This document shows, in pieces, positions 44,764 through 53,471 of a stretch of 64,000 nt of DNA. A program made the position numbers and the translations under genes. Origin of the DNA: Demequina salsinemoris (lineage in GTDB: Bacteria; Actinomycetota; Actinomycetes; Actinomycetales; Demequinaceae); NCBI RefSeq assembly GCF_000974805.1, contig NZ_BBQZ01000007.1, forward strand, positions 124,001 through 188,000, written 5' to 3'. The notes beneath the pieces are model-generated. The model saw only the letters and a program-made list of their open reading frames with translations, made no database searches and was not told the DNA's origin. Each line of letters opens with the position of its first letter. Within the stretch, counting starts at the first letter, position 1.

Positions 44764-46010
44764 CAGAACGCCCTGATCAACGAGACGCAGCTCCCAATTC
44801 CCAGCCACTCCGACAGTGCATTGGACCCGAATTCAACCACGGCCGCCAGCTGCGCCTTGGATGCCTTCGACATTGAACTGTAGCCGGTGGCGGCTTTCTT
44901 GATGAGTCTGAGCGTCGCCTTGAGGCCACCGATCGCGTCCACAGCCTTCTTGAGCCTGGCAGAGCTCGCAATGATCTTCTCCACCTTCGCGAGCGCAGCA
45001 GCGATCTTCGCCTCGCCAATGAAGGGCGCGACAAGTGCAGCCACCTGGACCGCGCAGGTCGCCGCGGTGGCCACCCACCACCATACTGCGGGGTCCGCGG
45101 TGACGGGGAAGGCCGTCGAATCGTCGGTCTGGATGACCTGGGTCAGGGTGGAGCCGTCCAACTCGTAGGAGGTGTCCAAGGCTTCGCCGTTGGCATCGAC
45201 GGCCCAAGGCGCGGCCACGCTGGCAACAGTAGTCTCGACCGTCTCCGTCGTCGTCGCCACCGGCTCGATCGCGTCGAGCGCAGCCCACTGCTCGTCGGTG
45301 AGGTCGTCCAGGTCCTCGACGCCGTCGAGGAGCGCATCGACCTCGGCATCCGCCCGCGCCTCATCGGCAGGATCCGCAACCTCAACCTGTTGCTCCACGA
45401 CCACGTCGATCGAGCCGTCCTCCTGCTCGACGAGCTCCGCACCCTCGGGGATGTCCAGCGCGAAGTCCACGCTCGCGGCAGCCTCCGCATCCTCCAGGAC
45501 TGCGACGAGCTGCACGCCGTCCTCAGTCGCGCGCGTCACCACGTCGGTCCCGTCCGCGACATCCTGCGCCACCGAGGCACCATCGACGAGCTCGCTCTCG
45601 GTCGCGTCGCCGACCGCGGAGATCCCCAACTCCACACCGGTCTCATCCGACATCGTCGCGCCAGCATCGGTCACCGTGACGTCCACCGGCTGCAGCGTGC
45701 CCGTCTCCACCGAGGCCTCGTCGTCCGTACCTTCAAGCGCCACTGCATCCGTCGCGGACGCCGCCTCGACCAGCTCAGCCGCGCTCGCGGAGTCATCGGC
45801 GTCGAAAACTTCCGCCGCCGCGGCGATCGCCGCCGCATCGTCGGACGCCCCGGTCGCCGAGGCCTCCACGGCCTCCTGAACCACAAAGTCCGATTCCGTC
45901 GTCTCGTCGGCGCTGGCCGACGTGAACGCCAGACCGCTGATCACCAGACTCATCGCCATGGCAGCCGCCACACGCCCGAACGCACGACGCGTTCCCCCAT
46001 TGAGATGCAC
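44763..46010 (-). CDS. Secreted protein with acidic pro-region and hydrophobic C-terminal domain
   Basis: 415 residues. A signal peptide (to about residue 33, ending TSASA) precedes a long very acidic Ala/Asp/Glu/Thr/Val region with no Cys (about 35-300), then AFPVTADPAVWWW near residue 303 and a C-terminal ~110-residue part rich in Ala/Lys/Ile helices with two Cys (ATCAVQV, GSCVSLIRAF). The FPVTADP-type boundary separating an acidic region from a short C-terminal domain recalls other processed actinobacterial exoproteins. GTG at 46010 follows GAGGGG. Its promoter contains a G9 tract. Function unknown. Confidence 0.55.
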   Translation of the reverse strand: MHLNGGTRRAFGRVAAAMAMSLVISGLAFTSASADETTESDFVVQEAVEASATGASDDAAAIAAAAEVFDADDSASAAELVEAASATDAVALEGTDDEASVETGTLQPVDVTVTDAGATMSDETGVELGISAVGDATESELVDGASVAQDVADGTDVVTRATEDGVQLVAVLEDAEAAASVDFALDIPEGAELVEQEDGSIDVVVEQQVEVADPADEARADAEVDALLDGVEDLDDLTDEQWAALDAIEPVATTTETVETTVASVAAPWAVDANGEALDTSYELDGSTLTQVIQTDDSTAFPVTADPAVWWWVATAATCAVQVAALVAPFIGEAKIAAALAKVEKIIASSARLKKAVDAIGGLKATLRLIKKAATGYSSMSKASKAQLAAVVEFGSNALSEWLGIGSCVSLIRAF

Positions 46011-46067
46011 CAACTGAAACCCCTCGCAAATCCCCCAAAATGTGACCCAGTGCCACAAAGTTCCTGA

Positions 46068-46099
46068 AGTATATGGGGGGGGGAGGCACTCGGTGTCAA
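46068..46099 (-). promoter_or_regulatory. Promoter with G9 tract in the -10/-35 spacer
   Basis: Reading the minus strand: TTGACA (46099-46094), a 20-base spacer, TATACT (46073-46068). The spacer contains nine consecutive C on this strand (G9 on the plus strand, 46075-46083). Near-consensus boxes with a slippable homopolymer between them are the layout of phase-variable promoters; 17-base spacing would be optimal, so loss of G bases would strengthen it. Confidence 0.6.
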
Positions 46100-46154
46100 T
46101 AATCGCCGGCTTGGCGCGCGTCGGCGTGTCGCACCGCCGCCCGACAAACGCGAT

Positions 46155-46238
46155 TCATGCGGCCGCCGCCCCCGCCCTGTGACGACGCCACACCGCGCCC
46201 GCGAGCACTCCGAACACGATGCGCACGACGTCGCCCAC
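46155..46238 (-). CDS. Possible 27-residue hydrophobic micropeptide
   Basis: GTG-started frame two bases after the preceding stop: VGDVVRIVFGVLAGAVWRRH followed by seven small residues. One short hydrophobic helix and a basic end. Only its tight linkage to the two upstream small membrane protein genes supports it. Confidence 0.25.
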   Translation of the reverse strand: MGDVVRIVFGVLAGAVWRRHRAGAAAA

Positions 46239-46239
46239 C

Positions 46240-46683
46240 TCAGCTCACCCCGCCGATGCGGTTCCACCACGACAGCAGCAACGCCCCCACCACGATCCCT
46301 GCGACGTAGCCCGCATTCTCGAGCGCCCACCGGCGCCAGAAGCCTCGATCGAGTCGCCCGCGCCGACGCGCCTCCCACACAGTCGCGACGGCGGCCACCG
46401 CCACGCCGAGGCCAACGGTGACGACGAGCATCGTCGGCACGGAGACCTCGATCCCCACCGAATCCGCCAACTCGAATGCCGCGATGCCGAGCAGGAGCAG
46501 CCAGAGCCAGCTCAGCCGCGGTTCCCCGAGGACGATGCGCCAGCGCGGGGCGTCGACCGGGTCGCCGGCGCCTTCGCCGGGGTCCCGCACCGATGCGGCC
46601 CCCTTGAGCCACCAGCCGACCGCGGCGAGCCCCGCGAGCACGAGCGTCACCGCGCCGAGCAGGATCGTCACGACGTCACTCAC
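46240..46683 (-). CDS. Small polytopic membrane protein
   Basis: 147 residues with four hydrophobic segments (about 5-25, 50-68, 78-97, 122-140) and a basic loop WEARRRGRLDRGFWRR. No family recognised. GTG at 46683 overlaps the preceding gene by 8 bases and has AGGT upstream. Forms a two- or three-gene unit of membrane proteins. Confidence 0.5.
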   Translation of the reverse strand: MSDVVTILLGAVTLVLAGLAAVGWWLKGAASVRDPGEGAGDPVDAPRWRIVLGEPRLSWLWLLLLGIAAFELADSVGIEVSVPTMLVVTVGLGVAVAAVATVWEARRRGRLDRGFWRRWALENAGYVAGIVVGALLLSWWNRIGGVS

Positions 46684-46918
46684 GCTCGGACCTCGTGCGG
46701 CGCGCGAGGGATGCCACGGCGAAGCCTGCCGCCGCGGCGAGGACGCTTCCGCCGACCACGACCACTGTGCCGGCGCGCTCGAGCGCGACCGAGGCGGCGC
46801 CGGCGGCGACGAGGAAGCAGACGATCCCGAGCATCGTCCTGGCGGCACGCGAGCGCAACGGCTCGAACCCCCACACGAGACAGGCGGCGAAGATCACCGC
46901 CCACGCACCCCAGACCAC
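46676..46918 (-). CDS. Small membrane protein
   Basis: 80 residues, three hydrophobic segments (about 3-18, 28-45, 50-68), ending RRTRSERE. GTG at 46918 is chosen for GGGGG five bases upstream, the same arrangement as the ECF sigma start; an in-frame ATG at 46957 would add 13 polar residues. No known family. First gene of a small membrane-protein operon, 88 bp from the end of metF. Confidence 0.5.
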   Translation of the reverse strand: MVWGAWAVIFAACLVWGFEPLRSRAARTMLGIVCFLVAAGAASVALERAGTVVVVGGSVLAAAAGFAVASLARRTRSERE

Positions 46919-47006
46919 GGATCCCCCTGCATGTCGCGATGCGGGCGGGCGCCGCATCGTCCCCGCAGTCTACGGGCGCGCGGCACCGGGTGTCGCGCCC
47001 CCGGTT

Positions 47007-47903
47007 CTAGGGGAGCGAGCGTCCGGCGAGCCCCATCGCGTCGACGAGCTCGAGCGCCGCGGCCGACTGGTTGAACGTGATGACGTGGATGCCGGGGGCG
47101 CCCGCATCCAGGAGTTCGCGCGAGAGACGCGCGGCATGCGCGACGCCCGCGGCGCGCGCCGCGTCGTCCGTCTCCGCCTGCTCGAGCGCGGAGACGAGCT
47201 CGGCCGGCGTCGGCACGCCCGTGAGCTCGGAGGCCCTGGCCGCGCGCTTGGCCGACACGATCGGCATCACCTCGGGGATGATCGGCATCTCGATGCCCTG
47301 GGCACGCGCGTCCTCGACCATCGCCGTGTACTGCGAGGCCTCGTAGAACACCTGGGTGATCGCGAAGCTCGCGCCCGCGTGCTCCTTGTAGCGCAGGACG
47401 TCGATCGTGGACTGACGCCAGCGCTCCATCGCGTGGGTCGCGGGGAAGGCGGCGACGCCGACGCAGATGTCGAGGATCCCGTGCGCGCGGGCGACCTCGT
47501 GGACGAGCGAGACGAGCTGACTCGCGTAGTTCAGGCCGTCGGGGTGGGGACGCCAGGTGGTCGTGCCGCGCGGGGGGTCGCCGCGCAGCGCGAGGAAGTC
47601 CTTCACGTCCTCCTCGAGGTACTCCTCGATGACCTCGATCAGCTCCGCGCGCGACTGGTCGACGCACGTGAGGTGCGCGAGCGGCGGGACCGTGTGGGCC
47701 TCGGCGAGCAGCTGCACCACCTTGCGCGACGTCGATCGCGTGGTGCCCGAGGCGCCGTAGGTGATCGACATGAAGTCCGGCTGCGTGTCGAGGAGCAGGC
47801 GCGCGGTGGCGCGCAGGTTCTCCTCCGCCGCGGGCGTGCGCGGCGGGAACAGCTCGTAGCTCAGTGTCGGGCGCCCGTGGCGCAGAAGACCCGCGATGGT
47901 CAT
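47007..47903 (-). CDS. metF: 5,10-methylenetetrahydrofolate reductase
   Basis: 298-residue TIM-barrel flavoprotein that reduces methylene-THF to methyl-THF, the methyl donor for MetE. LSYELFPPRTPAAEENL near residue 14 carries the catalytic Glu, FMSITYGASGTTR near 45, LALRGDPPRG near 105 binds FAD, and ITQVFYEASQY near 175 binds folate. ATG at 47903 has TATTCT seven bases upstream, so it is probably leaderless. Divergent from tag. Confidence 0.95.
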   Translation of the reverse strand: MTIAGLLRHGRPTLSYELFPPRTPAAEENLRATARLLLDTQPDFMSITYGASGTTRSTSRKVVQLLAEAHTVPPLAHLTCVDQSRAELIEVIEEYLEEDVKDFLALRGDPPRGTTTWRPHPDGLNYASQLVSLVHEVARAHGILDICVGVAAFPATHAMERWRQSTIDVLRYKEHAGASFAITQVFYEASQYTAMVEDARAQGIEMPIIPEVMPIVSAKRAARASELTGVPTPAELVSALEQAETDDAARAAGVAHAARLSRELLDAGAPGIHVITFNQSAAALELVDAMGLAGRSLP

Positions 47904-48070
47904 GGCGGGAAGAATACGCACGTTCGAGAGGCGATGCTGTGGACAGGTGTCGGTCATCCTGGCTCCCCGAAGCGGCCCGGCGTCGTCCACAGGGACGATG
48001 CGACAGCTCGGTCTCCCCACGTGTCCGGCGCCGTTCTGGTCGCGTCAGGGGCGGGAGGCAGACTGGGGGC

Positions 48071-48637
48071 ATGACCTCGGAATCCCCGCTCGCCGTCCGC
48101 TGCTTCGGCAACGACGACCCCCTGTACGCGACCTATCACGACGAGGAATGGGGCGTGCCGGTCCACGGCGACGCCGCGCTCTACGAGCGGCTCGTGCTCG
48201 AGGCGATGCAGTCGGGGCTGTCGTGGCTGACGGTGCTGCGCAAGCGGGAGGGGTTCAGGGCGGCCTTCGCGGGCTTCGAGCCCTCCGTGGTGGCCGAGTT
48301 CGGCCCGGACGACGTCGAACGGCTCATGGCCGACGCGGGCATCATCCGCAACCGCCGCAAGATCGAGGCGGCGATCACCAACGCGCGGGCGCTCGTCGAG
48401 CTGCAGGCCGCGGGCGGTTCGCTCGACGAGCTGGTGTGGTCGCATGCGCCCACGCCCCGCTCCGAACCGCCCGCAACGTGGGCCGACGTGCCTGCTCAGA
48501 CCCCCGAGTCCGTCGCCCTCGCCAAGGCCCTCAAGAAGGCCGGCTTCGTCTTCGTGGGGCCGACCACGATGTACGCGGCGATGCAGGCGTGCGGGCTTGT
48601 CGACGACCACATCGCGGGCTGCGTCGCGCGGGGGTGA
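48071..48637 (+). CDS. tag: DNA-3-methyladenine glycosylase I
   Basis: 188-residue base-excision repair enzyme removing 3-methyladenine. RCFGNDDPLYATYHDEEWGVP holds the first Cys and His of the zinc snap; LVLEAMQSGLSWLTVLRKREGFRAAF follows; the second zinc pair lies in CGLVDDHIAGC at the end. The conserved Glu and Trp of the base pocket are visible in HDEEWG and LSWLTVL. ATG has CAGACT six bases upstream, no ribosome binding site. Confidence 0.93.
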   Translation: MTSESPLAVRCFGNDDPLYATYHDEEWGVPVHGDAALYERLVLEAMQSGLSWLTVLRKREGFRAAFAGFEPSVVAEFGPDDVERLMADAGIIRNRRKIEAAITNARALVELQAAGGSLDELVWSHAPTPRSEPPATWADVPAQTPESVALAKALKKAGFVFVGPTTMYAAMQACGLVDDHIAGCVARG

Positions 48638-48649
48638 CGCTTCCCCGAG

Positions 48650-49057
48650 TCAGCCCTGCACTCTGAGCGCGCGCAGCAGGTAGGTGCCGCCGAGGATCAC
48701 GAGCAGCAGCATCATGGGCTCGGCGAGCCCGTAGGTCGTACCCCACAGCGATGGCCACCGCTCGTCGAGCAGCGCGACCACGGCACCGACGAAGATCATC
48801 AGGCCCGAGACCAGGGCGACCTGGCCAGAAGGCTCGATCTTCCTGAAGGCCGCCCCGCTGCGGAACACGAAGTGGAGAGCCACCGCCAGGTAGGCAAGTG
48901 CACCGATCCCCGTTCCAGAGACGTCGTCTCCTCCGAAAGCCGTCGCGAACGCCACGACCAACGCGCACGCCCCGATCCCTGCGTGAAGCCACCGTTCATT
49001 GCGCGCCGTCCACGCGACGTAGCGGCCGAGCCTGCCGCCAGCATCGTCGTGGCTCAC
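48650..49057 (-). CDS. Small polytopic membrane protein
   Basis: 135 residues with four hydrophobic segments (about 27-45, 50-68, 82-100, 110-128) and a hydrophilic N-terminus VSHDDAGGRLGRYVAWTARN. GTG at 49057 is chosen for AGGGG six bases upstream; GTG 49063 is also possible. It starts about 9 bp after the stop of the upstream membrane protein gene, so the two are one transcript. Family unknown. Its end lies 12 bp from the convergent tag stop. Confidence 0.55.
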   Translation of the reverse strand: MSHDDAGGRLGRYVAWTARNERWLHAGIGACALVVAFATAFGGDDVSGTGIGALAYLAVALHFVFRSGAAFRKIEPSGQVALVSGLMIFVGAVVALLDERWPSLWGTTYGLAEPMMLLLVILGGTYLLRALRVQG

Positions 49058-49065
49058 GGCCACCC

Positions 49066-49428
49066 CTATGCCTGCGCGGGGCCGGCAGGCCCCGCGCCCC
49101 GCGGTCGGAACACGTTCCAGATCACCGTGAGCGACAGGCCGGTGACGACCGCGGCGGTGAACACCGAGATCGCGAAGAGGACGGTGTCGCCCGCGGACCC
49201 GATCAGGCCCGCCTCGCGGGCCCACGTGCCGGGCGTCCACCAGCCCCAGGCGTCAGCCCCCAGCCCGTAGAGCGCCGACACAAGAACGATCACGGAGAAG
49301 GCAGCCTCTGACGCCGTCGACTTGGTGTGCCACAGCCGCCACATGAGCGCGCCCCACACCCCCAGAACGAGCCCGCAGGCGACTCCGTACAGCATGATCA
49401 GCGCCGGGCTGGCGGGCAGCAGCGTCAT
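49066..49428 (-). CDS. Small polytopic membrane protein
   Basis: 120 residues, four hydrophobic segments (about 8-28, 38-58, 72-90, 92-110), including GVWGALMWRLWHTKS and the Trp-rich ADAWGWWTPGTW loop. No family recognised. ATG at 49428 follows AAGGGGGA. An 18-base palindrome and promoter-like TACACT lie just upstream, suggesting that this gene pair is repressed by a dimeric regulator. Confidence 0.55.
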   Translation of the reverse strand: MTLLPASPALIMLYGVACGLVLGVWGALMWRLWHTKSTASEAAFSVIVLVSALYGLGADAWGWWTPGTWAREAGLIGSAGDTVLFAISVFTAAVVTGLSLTVIWNVFRPRGAGPAGPAQA

Positions 49429-49460
49429 CCGATCCCCCTTCGTGGACTTCCCCCCGGAAG

Positions 49461-49493
49461 GAGTGACATGTGTCACTCAGTGAAGGAAGTGTA
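49461..49493 (-). promoter_or_regulatory. Palindromic operator next to a -10 box
   Basis: GAGTGACATGTGTCACTC (49461-49478) is a perfect 18-base palindrome. On the minus strand TACACT (49493-49488) sits ten bases upstream, so the palindrome would cover the transcription start of the membrane protein operon. The TGACA-N2-TGTCA layout suits a dimeric repressor; which one is unknown. Confidence 0.5.
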
Positions 49494-49525
49494 GAGGATT
49501 TCGACGGGCGTCCACGCCGCAGACG

Positions 49526-50101
49526 TCAGCAGAAGCCCTTGCGCAGCCTCGCGATCGCGTCGTCCAGGAGCGCCTCGACGATGCGCGTGTCCGCGGGCAG
49601 CCACGGCACGTCGCGCCAGGCGCCGGGCTCGAGCCAGCGCAGCTCGTCGTGGTCCTCGAGCGGCCGCGGCTCGGGATCGGACCCGTCCGCACCAGGGACG
49701 ATCTTCGCCCACCAGACCCTCAGGACCAGCCTGGGCCCGTCGCCCTCGGCGGCGCGGAGCTCCCACGCGGGGCCCGTGTCGGTGCCGTCGGGCAGGACGA
49801 TGCCGGGGTCGGGTCCGACGATCTCGTCGCCGATCTCGATCGCGACGCCGAGCTCCTCGTCGATCTCGCGGTGGAGCGCCTCCTCGGGCGTCTCGCCCTC
49901 GTCGACCTTGCCGCCGGGGAACTCCCACAGGCCCGCGTAGACGGGCGGCGCCGAGCGGCGCGCGGCGAAGAGCAGGCGCGGCTGATCGAGGTCGTCGGTG
50001 ATGGCGGCCGCGACCACGAGCCGCGCGGGGCCGTTGACGGGGATCTGGGGGATCTGACCGTGGGGATCGTCACCGCCCGGGGAGACGGCGTCCACGGTCA
50101 C
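49526..50101 (-). CDS. NUDIX hydrolase (MutT-like 8-oxo-dGTP diphosphatase)
   Basis: 191 residues. [12 protein letters not shown] start of the fold, [21 protein letters not shown] with REIDEELGV forming the Nudix box (G-x5-E-x7-REUxEExGU) near residue 60. The C-terminal half carries Trp-rich [18 protein letters not shown], as in MutT. Expected to clean oxidised nucleotides. GTG at 50101 overlaps the gcvH stop as GTGA, placing it at the tail of the glycine cleavage cluster. Confidence 0.85.
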   Translation of the reverse strand: MTVDAVSPGGDDPHGQIPQIPVNGPARLVVAAAITDDLDQPRLLFAARRSAPPVYAGLWEFPGGKVDEGETPEEALHREIDEELGVAIEIGDEIVGPDPGIVLPDGTDTGPAWELRAAEGDGPRLVLRVWWAKIVPGADGSDPEPRPLEDHDELRWLEPGAWRDVPWLPADTRIVEALLDDAIARLRKGFC

Positions 50102-50481
50102 TCCGTGATCGCCGCGTACGCCTCGGAGTCGAGCAGACCCTCCGGGACCTCGGCCAGGCGGACCTTGAAGATCCATCCCTCGCCGTACGCGTCCTCGCCG
50201 ATCGCCTCGGGGGCGTCCGAGAGCTCGTCGTTGACCGCGACCACGTCGCCCGTGACGGGGCAGTACAGCTCGCTCACGGCCTTGGTCGACTCGAGCTCAC
50301 CGCACACGTCGCCCGCGGACACCGCGGCGCCGACCTCGGGCAGCTCGACGTACACGATGTCGCCGAGCGCCTCGGCGGCGTGCTCGGTGATGCCGATCGT
50401 CACGACGGCGTCGGCAGCGAGCTCGCCGGACACCCACTCGTGCTCCTCGGAGTACTGGAGCTCGTCGGGAACGTTCGCCAT
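50098..50481 (-). CDS. gcvH: Glycine cleavage system H protein
   Basis: 127-residue lipoyl carrier that shuttles the aminomethyl group from P to T protein. The lipoylation Lys is in [15 protein letters not shown] near residue 66; [22 protein letters not shown] and [15 protein letters not shown] end match the family. ATG follows GGAAGG. 32 bp after gcvT. Confidence 0.96.
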   Translation of the reverse strand: MANVPDELQYSEEHEWVSGELAADAVVTIGITEHAAEALGDIVYVELPEVGAAVSAGDVCGELESTKAVSELYCPVTGDVVAVNDELSDAPEAIGEDAYGEGWIFKVRLAEVPEGLLDSEAYAAITE

Positions 50482-50513
50482 GTCAGGGTCCTTCCTCGAA
50501 GGGTCGGGGCGCG

Positions 50514-51674
50514 TCAGGCGCCCCTCTTGTAGAACGGTAGCGCGGTCACGGTCATCGTCTCGCGACGACCGCGCACATCGATGCCCACCTCGGTGCCGGG
50601 GGCGGCGAGCGCGAGGGGAACATAGGCCATCGCGATGGGCTTGCCGAGCGTCGGCGACGGCGCACCCGAGGTGACCTCGCCGACCGCCTCTCCCGCATCG
50701 TCCAGGACCGCGTAGCCGGCGCGCGCGGCGCGTCGGCCGTCGCCGACCAGGCCCACCAGGGTCGACAGGGACGATGCGGCGGCGGTGTCCTCGGCGGCCT
50801 TCCAGGTCTCGCGCACGGCCTCGAGCGCGGTGCGGCCCACGAAGTCGCCGCGGGGGTTCTTCTCGGTGCCGAAGACGACGACGCGGCCCAGGCCGGCGTC
50901 GAACGGCGTGCGTGCGCGGCTCAGCTCGTTGCCGTACAGCGGCATGCCTGCCTCGAGGCGGAGCGTGTCACGGCAGGACAGGCCGCAGGGGATCAGGCCG
51001 TCAGCCGCGCCTTGCGCGAGCGCGAGCTGCCACACGGCCGCCGCCTCGTCGGCGCCGACGAACAGCTCGAAGCCGTCCTCGCCCGTGTACCCGGTGCGGG
51101 CCGCGAACACGTGGATGCCGCCGGCGAGCATGACGTTGGCTGCCGAGTAGTACTTCATGGCCTCGATGTCGTCGGCGCCGCGCGCGGTCATGCGGGACAC
51201 GATCGCCTCCGCGCGCGGACCCTGGACGGCGATGAGCGCCACCTGGTCGGAGATGTCCTCGACCTCGGCGTCGAAGCCCTCGACGCGCTCGGTGAGCTCC
51301 GCGAAGACCACGTCCTTGTTGGACGCGTTGGCGACGATCACGAAGTGATCCCAGTCGCGGCGGTACACGATGAGGTCGTCGATCACGCCGCCGTCGGCGG
51401 CGCAGATCATCGTGTACTTGGCTCCCCACAGCTTGACGGCGCTCATCCGACCCACGAGCGCATCGTCCAGGAAGGCCTCGGCGTCGGCGCCGCGCACCGA
51501 GATCTCGCCCATGTGGCTCAGGTCGAACAGGCCTGCCGCGGTGCGAACCGCGGTGTGCTCCGCGATGTCGCCCGTGTAGCGGACCGGCATCTCCCAGCCG
51601 GCGAAGTCCACGAGCGTCGCGCCGAGGGCGACGTGCTCGTCGTGCAGGGGGGAGCGGAGCGTCTCAGTGGTCAC
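50514..51674 (-). CDS. gcvT: Glycine cleavage system T protein (aminomethyltransferase)
   Basis: 386 residues; releases ammonia and makes methylene-THF. LVDFAGWEMPVRY near residue 22, LFDLSHMGEISVRG near 48, RTGYTGEDGFELF near 195 and CGLSCRDTLRLEAGMPLYG near 225 (folate-binding Asp/Glu) are typical. GTG at 51674 has TACGCT six bases upstream, so it may have its own leaderless promoter despite lying in the gcv cluster. Three copies of the interspersed repeat are inside. Confidence 0.96.
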   Translation of the reverse strand: MTTETLRSPLHDEHVALGATLVDFAGWEMPVRYTGDIAEHTAVRTAAGLFDLSHMGEISVRGADAEAFLDDALVGRMSAVKLWGAKYTMICAADGGVIDDLIVYRRDWDHFVIVANASNKDVVFAELTERVEGFDAEVEDISDQVALIAVQGPRAEAIVSRMTARGADDIEAMKYYSAANVMLAGGIHVFAARTGYTGEDGFELFVGADEAAAVWQLALAQGAADGLIPCGLSCRDTLRLEAGMPLYGNELSRARTPFDAGLGRVVVFGTEKNPRGDFVGRTALEAVRETWKAAEDTAAASSLSTLVGLVGDGRRAARAGYAVLDDAGEAVGEVTSGAPSPTLGKPIAMAYVPLALAAPGTEVGIDVRGRRETMTVTALPFYKRGA

Positions 51675-51751
51675 CGGACCAGCGTAGTCGCGCGAGCCGC
51701 GCCTTCGAGGTGCGACGACACGTCAGCGGCCGGCCCCGCGGCCATCCCGCG

Positions 51752-53359
51752 CTATTCGACGCGGCGCAGCACCATCTCGAAGTCGCCGAACAGGACCTTG
51801 CCCACGAGCGGCGTGGGCGCGCCCGGCGGCACGACCGTCTCGCGGCCGTGAGAGTCGACGAGCAGCGTGCCGTTCGTGGACTCCAGGTCCTCGACCATCC
51901 ACACGCCGTCGATCCAGACGAGGCGGGCGTGGGTCTTGGACATCGTGCGCGTCGAGTCGGCGACGTCGATGCGGGCCGAGCCGTCCCCCACGGGCGAACC
52001 GCCGATGCGGCCGACCACGGAGACCGCGCTCGAAAGTCGGTAGGAGATCCCGTCGGACGCGACGAGCTCCCACGGCTCGCGTCGGCGCGGGCTCACTCGG
52101 GTCTCGTCGTAGTCGTCGTCCTCGGTCGGATCGAACGGCTTGTCCTCGGCGATCGCGTCCGCGCCGAGCAGCGCCTGGATGGCGCCCGTGTCGAGCGCGC
52201 TCTGCCACGCGGGCTTGCCCGACGTGCTGAAGGACGGGTCGGAGAAGTCGGGGAGCCGCGTGGGTCGATCGGACAGCGTCGGCATCGCCGCGGTGGGAAG
52301 CGGCTCGGCGAAGACCTCGGGCGTCGTGGCGTACGGCGAGACGGGCTGCGTCGGCGGCACGACCGGGGGCTGCGGCTCGGGAGCGTGTCCGGCCGGAAGC
52401 GGCGCGACGGGCGGCTGGACGGCAGGGACCTGCGGCGACGGCGCGCTGCCCGGGCGGGACGCACCTGTCCCGGTGGGCGCCCACATCGAGCGGCGGTTCG
52501 ACTCGAACGGGTTGTTCACGGGTGTCTCCTCCTGGCCATCACGAGCGTCCGGCTCGAACGGCACGCCGACGGGCGGCGTCAGCGGCGCCTGCGCCGGCGG
52601 CTCGGGGGAGAGCTCGCCGGTCGCCGCGACGTCCGCAGACTGCTCGTCGGTGTCCTCCTCATCGGCGGATTCGGCCCCGGAGTTGAGGGTTTCGGGCACG
52701 ATCTCGTGCTGCGGCGCGGATTCGGGAAGGGACTGCTCGGGAACGACCTCGGTCGGCGTGGACGCAAGGACGTGCGTCTCGGCCTCGACGGCGACGGGCT
52801 CGACCGCCTCGGGCGTGGACTCAGCGACGTCGGGAGCAGGGGCCGTCGCCGAGACGACGGGCTCAGCCGCCTTCGCCGAGAGCGCCGCGGCGGCCTGCGC
52901 CTCGCGCCGGGAGGCGGCGGCCGCGAAGAAGCCCCACAGCGGCGGGACGAGGGCCGCGAGCGCGACGAGCCCGCGCGGGGCCTGAAGCCTCACGCCGAGC
53001 CATCCGGCGTGCCCGATCCACAGGATCCAGCCGACGATGCCCGCGCCGGCGGCGATCACGAGCGGAAGCGCACCGGCCGAACGCGGCAGCTCCAGGCCCG
53101 CGGCGAACGCCCCGGCCGCGCCCACCGCCCCGAGCAGGCCGAGCGCCTCGACGCTGCGAGCGATCGCGACCGGCACGGGCGAGGCGTCGGCGACGCGCGC
53201 GACCTCGGCCCAGCGCCTCACAGGGATCCAGGCGGGCACCACCGGGCCCCCGAGCTGACGGAGCACGCGTCCGAGGGACACGCCCATCACGAGGTAGGCC
53301 AGGAACCACGTGATCGCGACGGCGACGACGATCGCCGAGTACAGCACGCCGTCGTCCAT
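51752..53359 (-). CDS. Membrane protein with C-terminal FHA domain
   Basis: 535 residues. Four to five membrane helices in the first ~165 residues, including LAYLVMGVSLGRVLRQLG and a DUF5684-like region; a long Pro/Ala/Glu/Val-rich cytoplasmic linker (about 170-425); then an FHA phosphothreonine-binding domain with VVGRIGG, SKTHARLVWIDG and LESTNGTLLVD (about 440-530). FHA proteins in actinobacteria typically serve Ser/Thr kinase signalling or cell wall/secretion complexes. It sits between gcvP and gcvT in the same direction. Start ATG follows AAGGACGGACCC. Confidence 0.8.
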   Translation of the reverse strand: MDDGVLYSAIVVAVAITWFLAYLVMGVSLGRVLRQLGGPVVPAWIPVRRWAEVARVADASPVPVAIARSVEALGLLGAVGAAGAFAAGLELPRSAGALPLVIAAGAGIVGWILWIGHAGWLGVRLQAPRGLVALAALVPPLWGFFAAAASRREAQAAAALSAKAAEPVVSATAPAPDVAESTPEAVEPVAVEAETHVLASTPTEVVPEQSLPESAPQHEIVPETLNSGAESADEEDTDEQSADVAATGELSPEPPAQAPLTPPVGVPFEPDARDGQEETPVNNPFESNRRSMWAPTGTGASRPGSAPSPQVPAVQPPVAPLPAGHAPEPQPPVVPPTQPVSPYATTPEVFAEPLPTAAMPTLSDRPTRLPDFSDPSFSTSGKPAWQSALDTGAIQALLGADAIAEDKPFDPTEDDDYDETRVSPRRREPWELVASDGISYRLSSAVSVVGRIGGSPVGDGSARIDVADSTRTMSKTHARLVWIDGVWMVEDLESTNGTLLVDSHGRETVVPPGAPTPLVGKVLFGDFEMVLRRVE

Positions 53360-53471
53360 GGGTCCGTCCTTCCGCGCCGTCCTACGTCGCCGCAGCGCCG
53401 TTCAGGCCACCGACACTAGTCGGGCCGACTCGGGCCGGGGACCCGTGACACACCGGCGCGGGAACCTCGCG

